The position numbers and the translations under genes are program-made. From NCBI GenBank assembly GCA_034440175.1, contig JAWXBO010000106.1, positions 1 to 16,852 on the forward strand: DNA of 16,852 nucleotides, read 5' to 3'. Origin of the DNA: SZUA-430 sp034440175 (GTDB taxonomy: Bacteria > Pseudomonadota > Alphaproteobacteria > Micropepsales > Micropepsaceae). The notes under the pieces are model-generated. The model saw nothing but the letters and a program-made list of their open reading frames with translations, was not told the DNA's origin and ran no database searches. Positions 14,233 to 16,852 of the stretch are shown here, piece by piece; within the stretch, counting starts at the first letter, position 1; each line of letters starts with the position of its first letter.

Positions 14233-14552
14233 TCCACCTCCTTGGCGCGGGTGCGTGCTGTTTCGAGCGCGGATTGCGGCGTCTTCTGCGTTTTCTTCAT
14301 AAAGCTATGCAGGATGACGACTCTCTGTCCAGTTGCAGCGACATAAATCGACCGGGCGATTCCATCCTTCCCCTTCATGCGCATCTCCCAAAGCTTGCCT
14401 TCAAGGTGCTTCACATAAGGTTCGCGCAGTTGTGACAACCCCTTGACACTGATGAGGGCGACAATGCGCTCAAACCGCGCGCGACTATCGTCGGGCAGCG
14501 CCCTCAACTCATCACGTGCGGTTTCGTTTAAGAATTCGACGGTCCAAGACAC
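14229..14552 (-). CDS. higB: HigB/RelE-superfamily toxin (phage Gp49-like)
   Basis: Toxins of this family are ribosome-dependent mRNA endonucleases that slow growth when the antitoxin is lost. The 107-residue protein shows the family pattern: MSWTVEFLNETARDEL at the start, a middle helix, LWEMRMKGKDGIAR (54-67), and HSFMKKTQKTP (82-92) before the last helix. The start is a GTG. No ribosome site precedes it, but the family N-terminus begins exactly here, and a promoter puts transcription initiation on this codon (see separate entry). The gene lies between uvrB and the antitoxin. Confidence 0.88.
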   Translation of the reverse strand: MSWTVEFLNETARDELRALPDDSRARFERIVALISVKGLSQLREPYVKHLEGKLWEMRMKGKDGIARSIYVAATGQRVVILHSFMKKTQKTPQSALETARTRAKEVE

Positions 14553-14558
14553 TGCAAG

Positions 14559-14588
14559 TTTATATCATATAGGATATACAAGACGCAA
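14559..14588 (-). promoter_or_regulatory. Toxin-antitoxin promoter with TATATC-N6-GATATA operator
   Basis: On the minus strand TTGCGT (14588-14583) and TATAAA (14564-14559) are 18 bases apart. Counting seven bases past the -10 box puts +1 at 14552, the G of the toxin GTG, so the transcript would be leaderless. The inverted repeat TATATC (14578-14573) / GATATA (14566-14561) covers the spacer and the first half of the -10 box, where bound antitoxin would block polymerase. Confidence 0.6.
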
Positions 14589-14605
14589 TACGTGATTTTG
14601 ACCAG

Positions 14606-16777
<2,172 letters not shown>

Positions 16778-16852
16778 CGCGGCGGGGGCTTCGGCAAGGC
16801 CGCGCGTCCTGAAAAGTCCGAAGGCGGCAAGCCTTTCAAAGTCGTCACGGAC

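Overview
The window reads as a chromosomal segment of an alphaproteobacterium. The evidence is the block ubiK-like / lgt / MidA-like methyltransferase / pgeF / lipoprotein / prs / rplY / pth / ychF, the divergent ubiK-lgt pair, the moderately high G+C (high-50s percent by eye), and a UvrB N-terminus of alphaproteobacterial type. Order and genus cannot be set from the sequence alone. Most of the window is housekeeping DNA. No phage, insertion sequence, CRISPR array, rRNA or tRNA was found.

Layout. Positions 1-205 hold no convincing gene, only a 16-bp perfect tandem repeat and a small hairpin. Positions 206-540 (minus) carry a UbiK/BMFP-like gene whose N-terminal third is broken into three frames; its start overlaps the start of lgt on the other strand. 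Positions 539-4177 (plus) are a tight run of four genes (lgt, MidA/NDUFAF7-type methyltransferase, pgeF, a lipoprotein), each overlapping the next by ATGA. Then come prs, rplY (bL25 with an Ala/Pro/Lys-rich tail), pth and ychF (4242-7885). Positions 7967-8976 encode a zinc-ribbon membrane protein of the DUF3667 type with one frameshift in a T run. A secreted helical-repeat protein (9108-10559) converges on a DoxX-family gene (10569-10979, minus). A 75-residue orphan protein (11164-11391, plus) converges on a membrane-anchored helical protein (11388-12017, minus), and their stop codons overlap. After a 380-base AT-rich intergenic region comes an outer-membrane beta-barrel protein (12398-13306), closed by a clear terminator. 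On the minus strand follow a lipoprotein (13358-13906), a HigA-like antitoxin, a HigB-like toxin and uvrB (14606-16777).

The most interesting regulatory structure is the toxin-antitoxin promoter. A -35/-10 pair with 18-bp spacing places the predicted transcription start on the GTG start codon of the toxin, so the mRNA would be leaderless. A TATATC-N6-GATATA inverted repeat lies across the spacer and -10 box as a likely autoregulatory operator.

Several signals concern sequence integrity. The right end is a perfect 58-bp inverted repeat folding back into uvrB, and two otherwise conserved genes carry frameshifts. These look more like contig-end, amplification or base-calling artefacts than biology. 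I did not find a convincing new multi-gene system.
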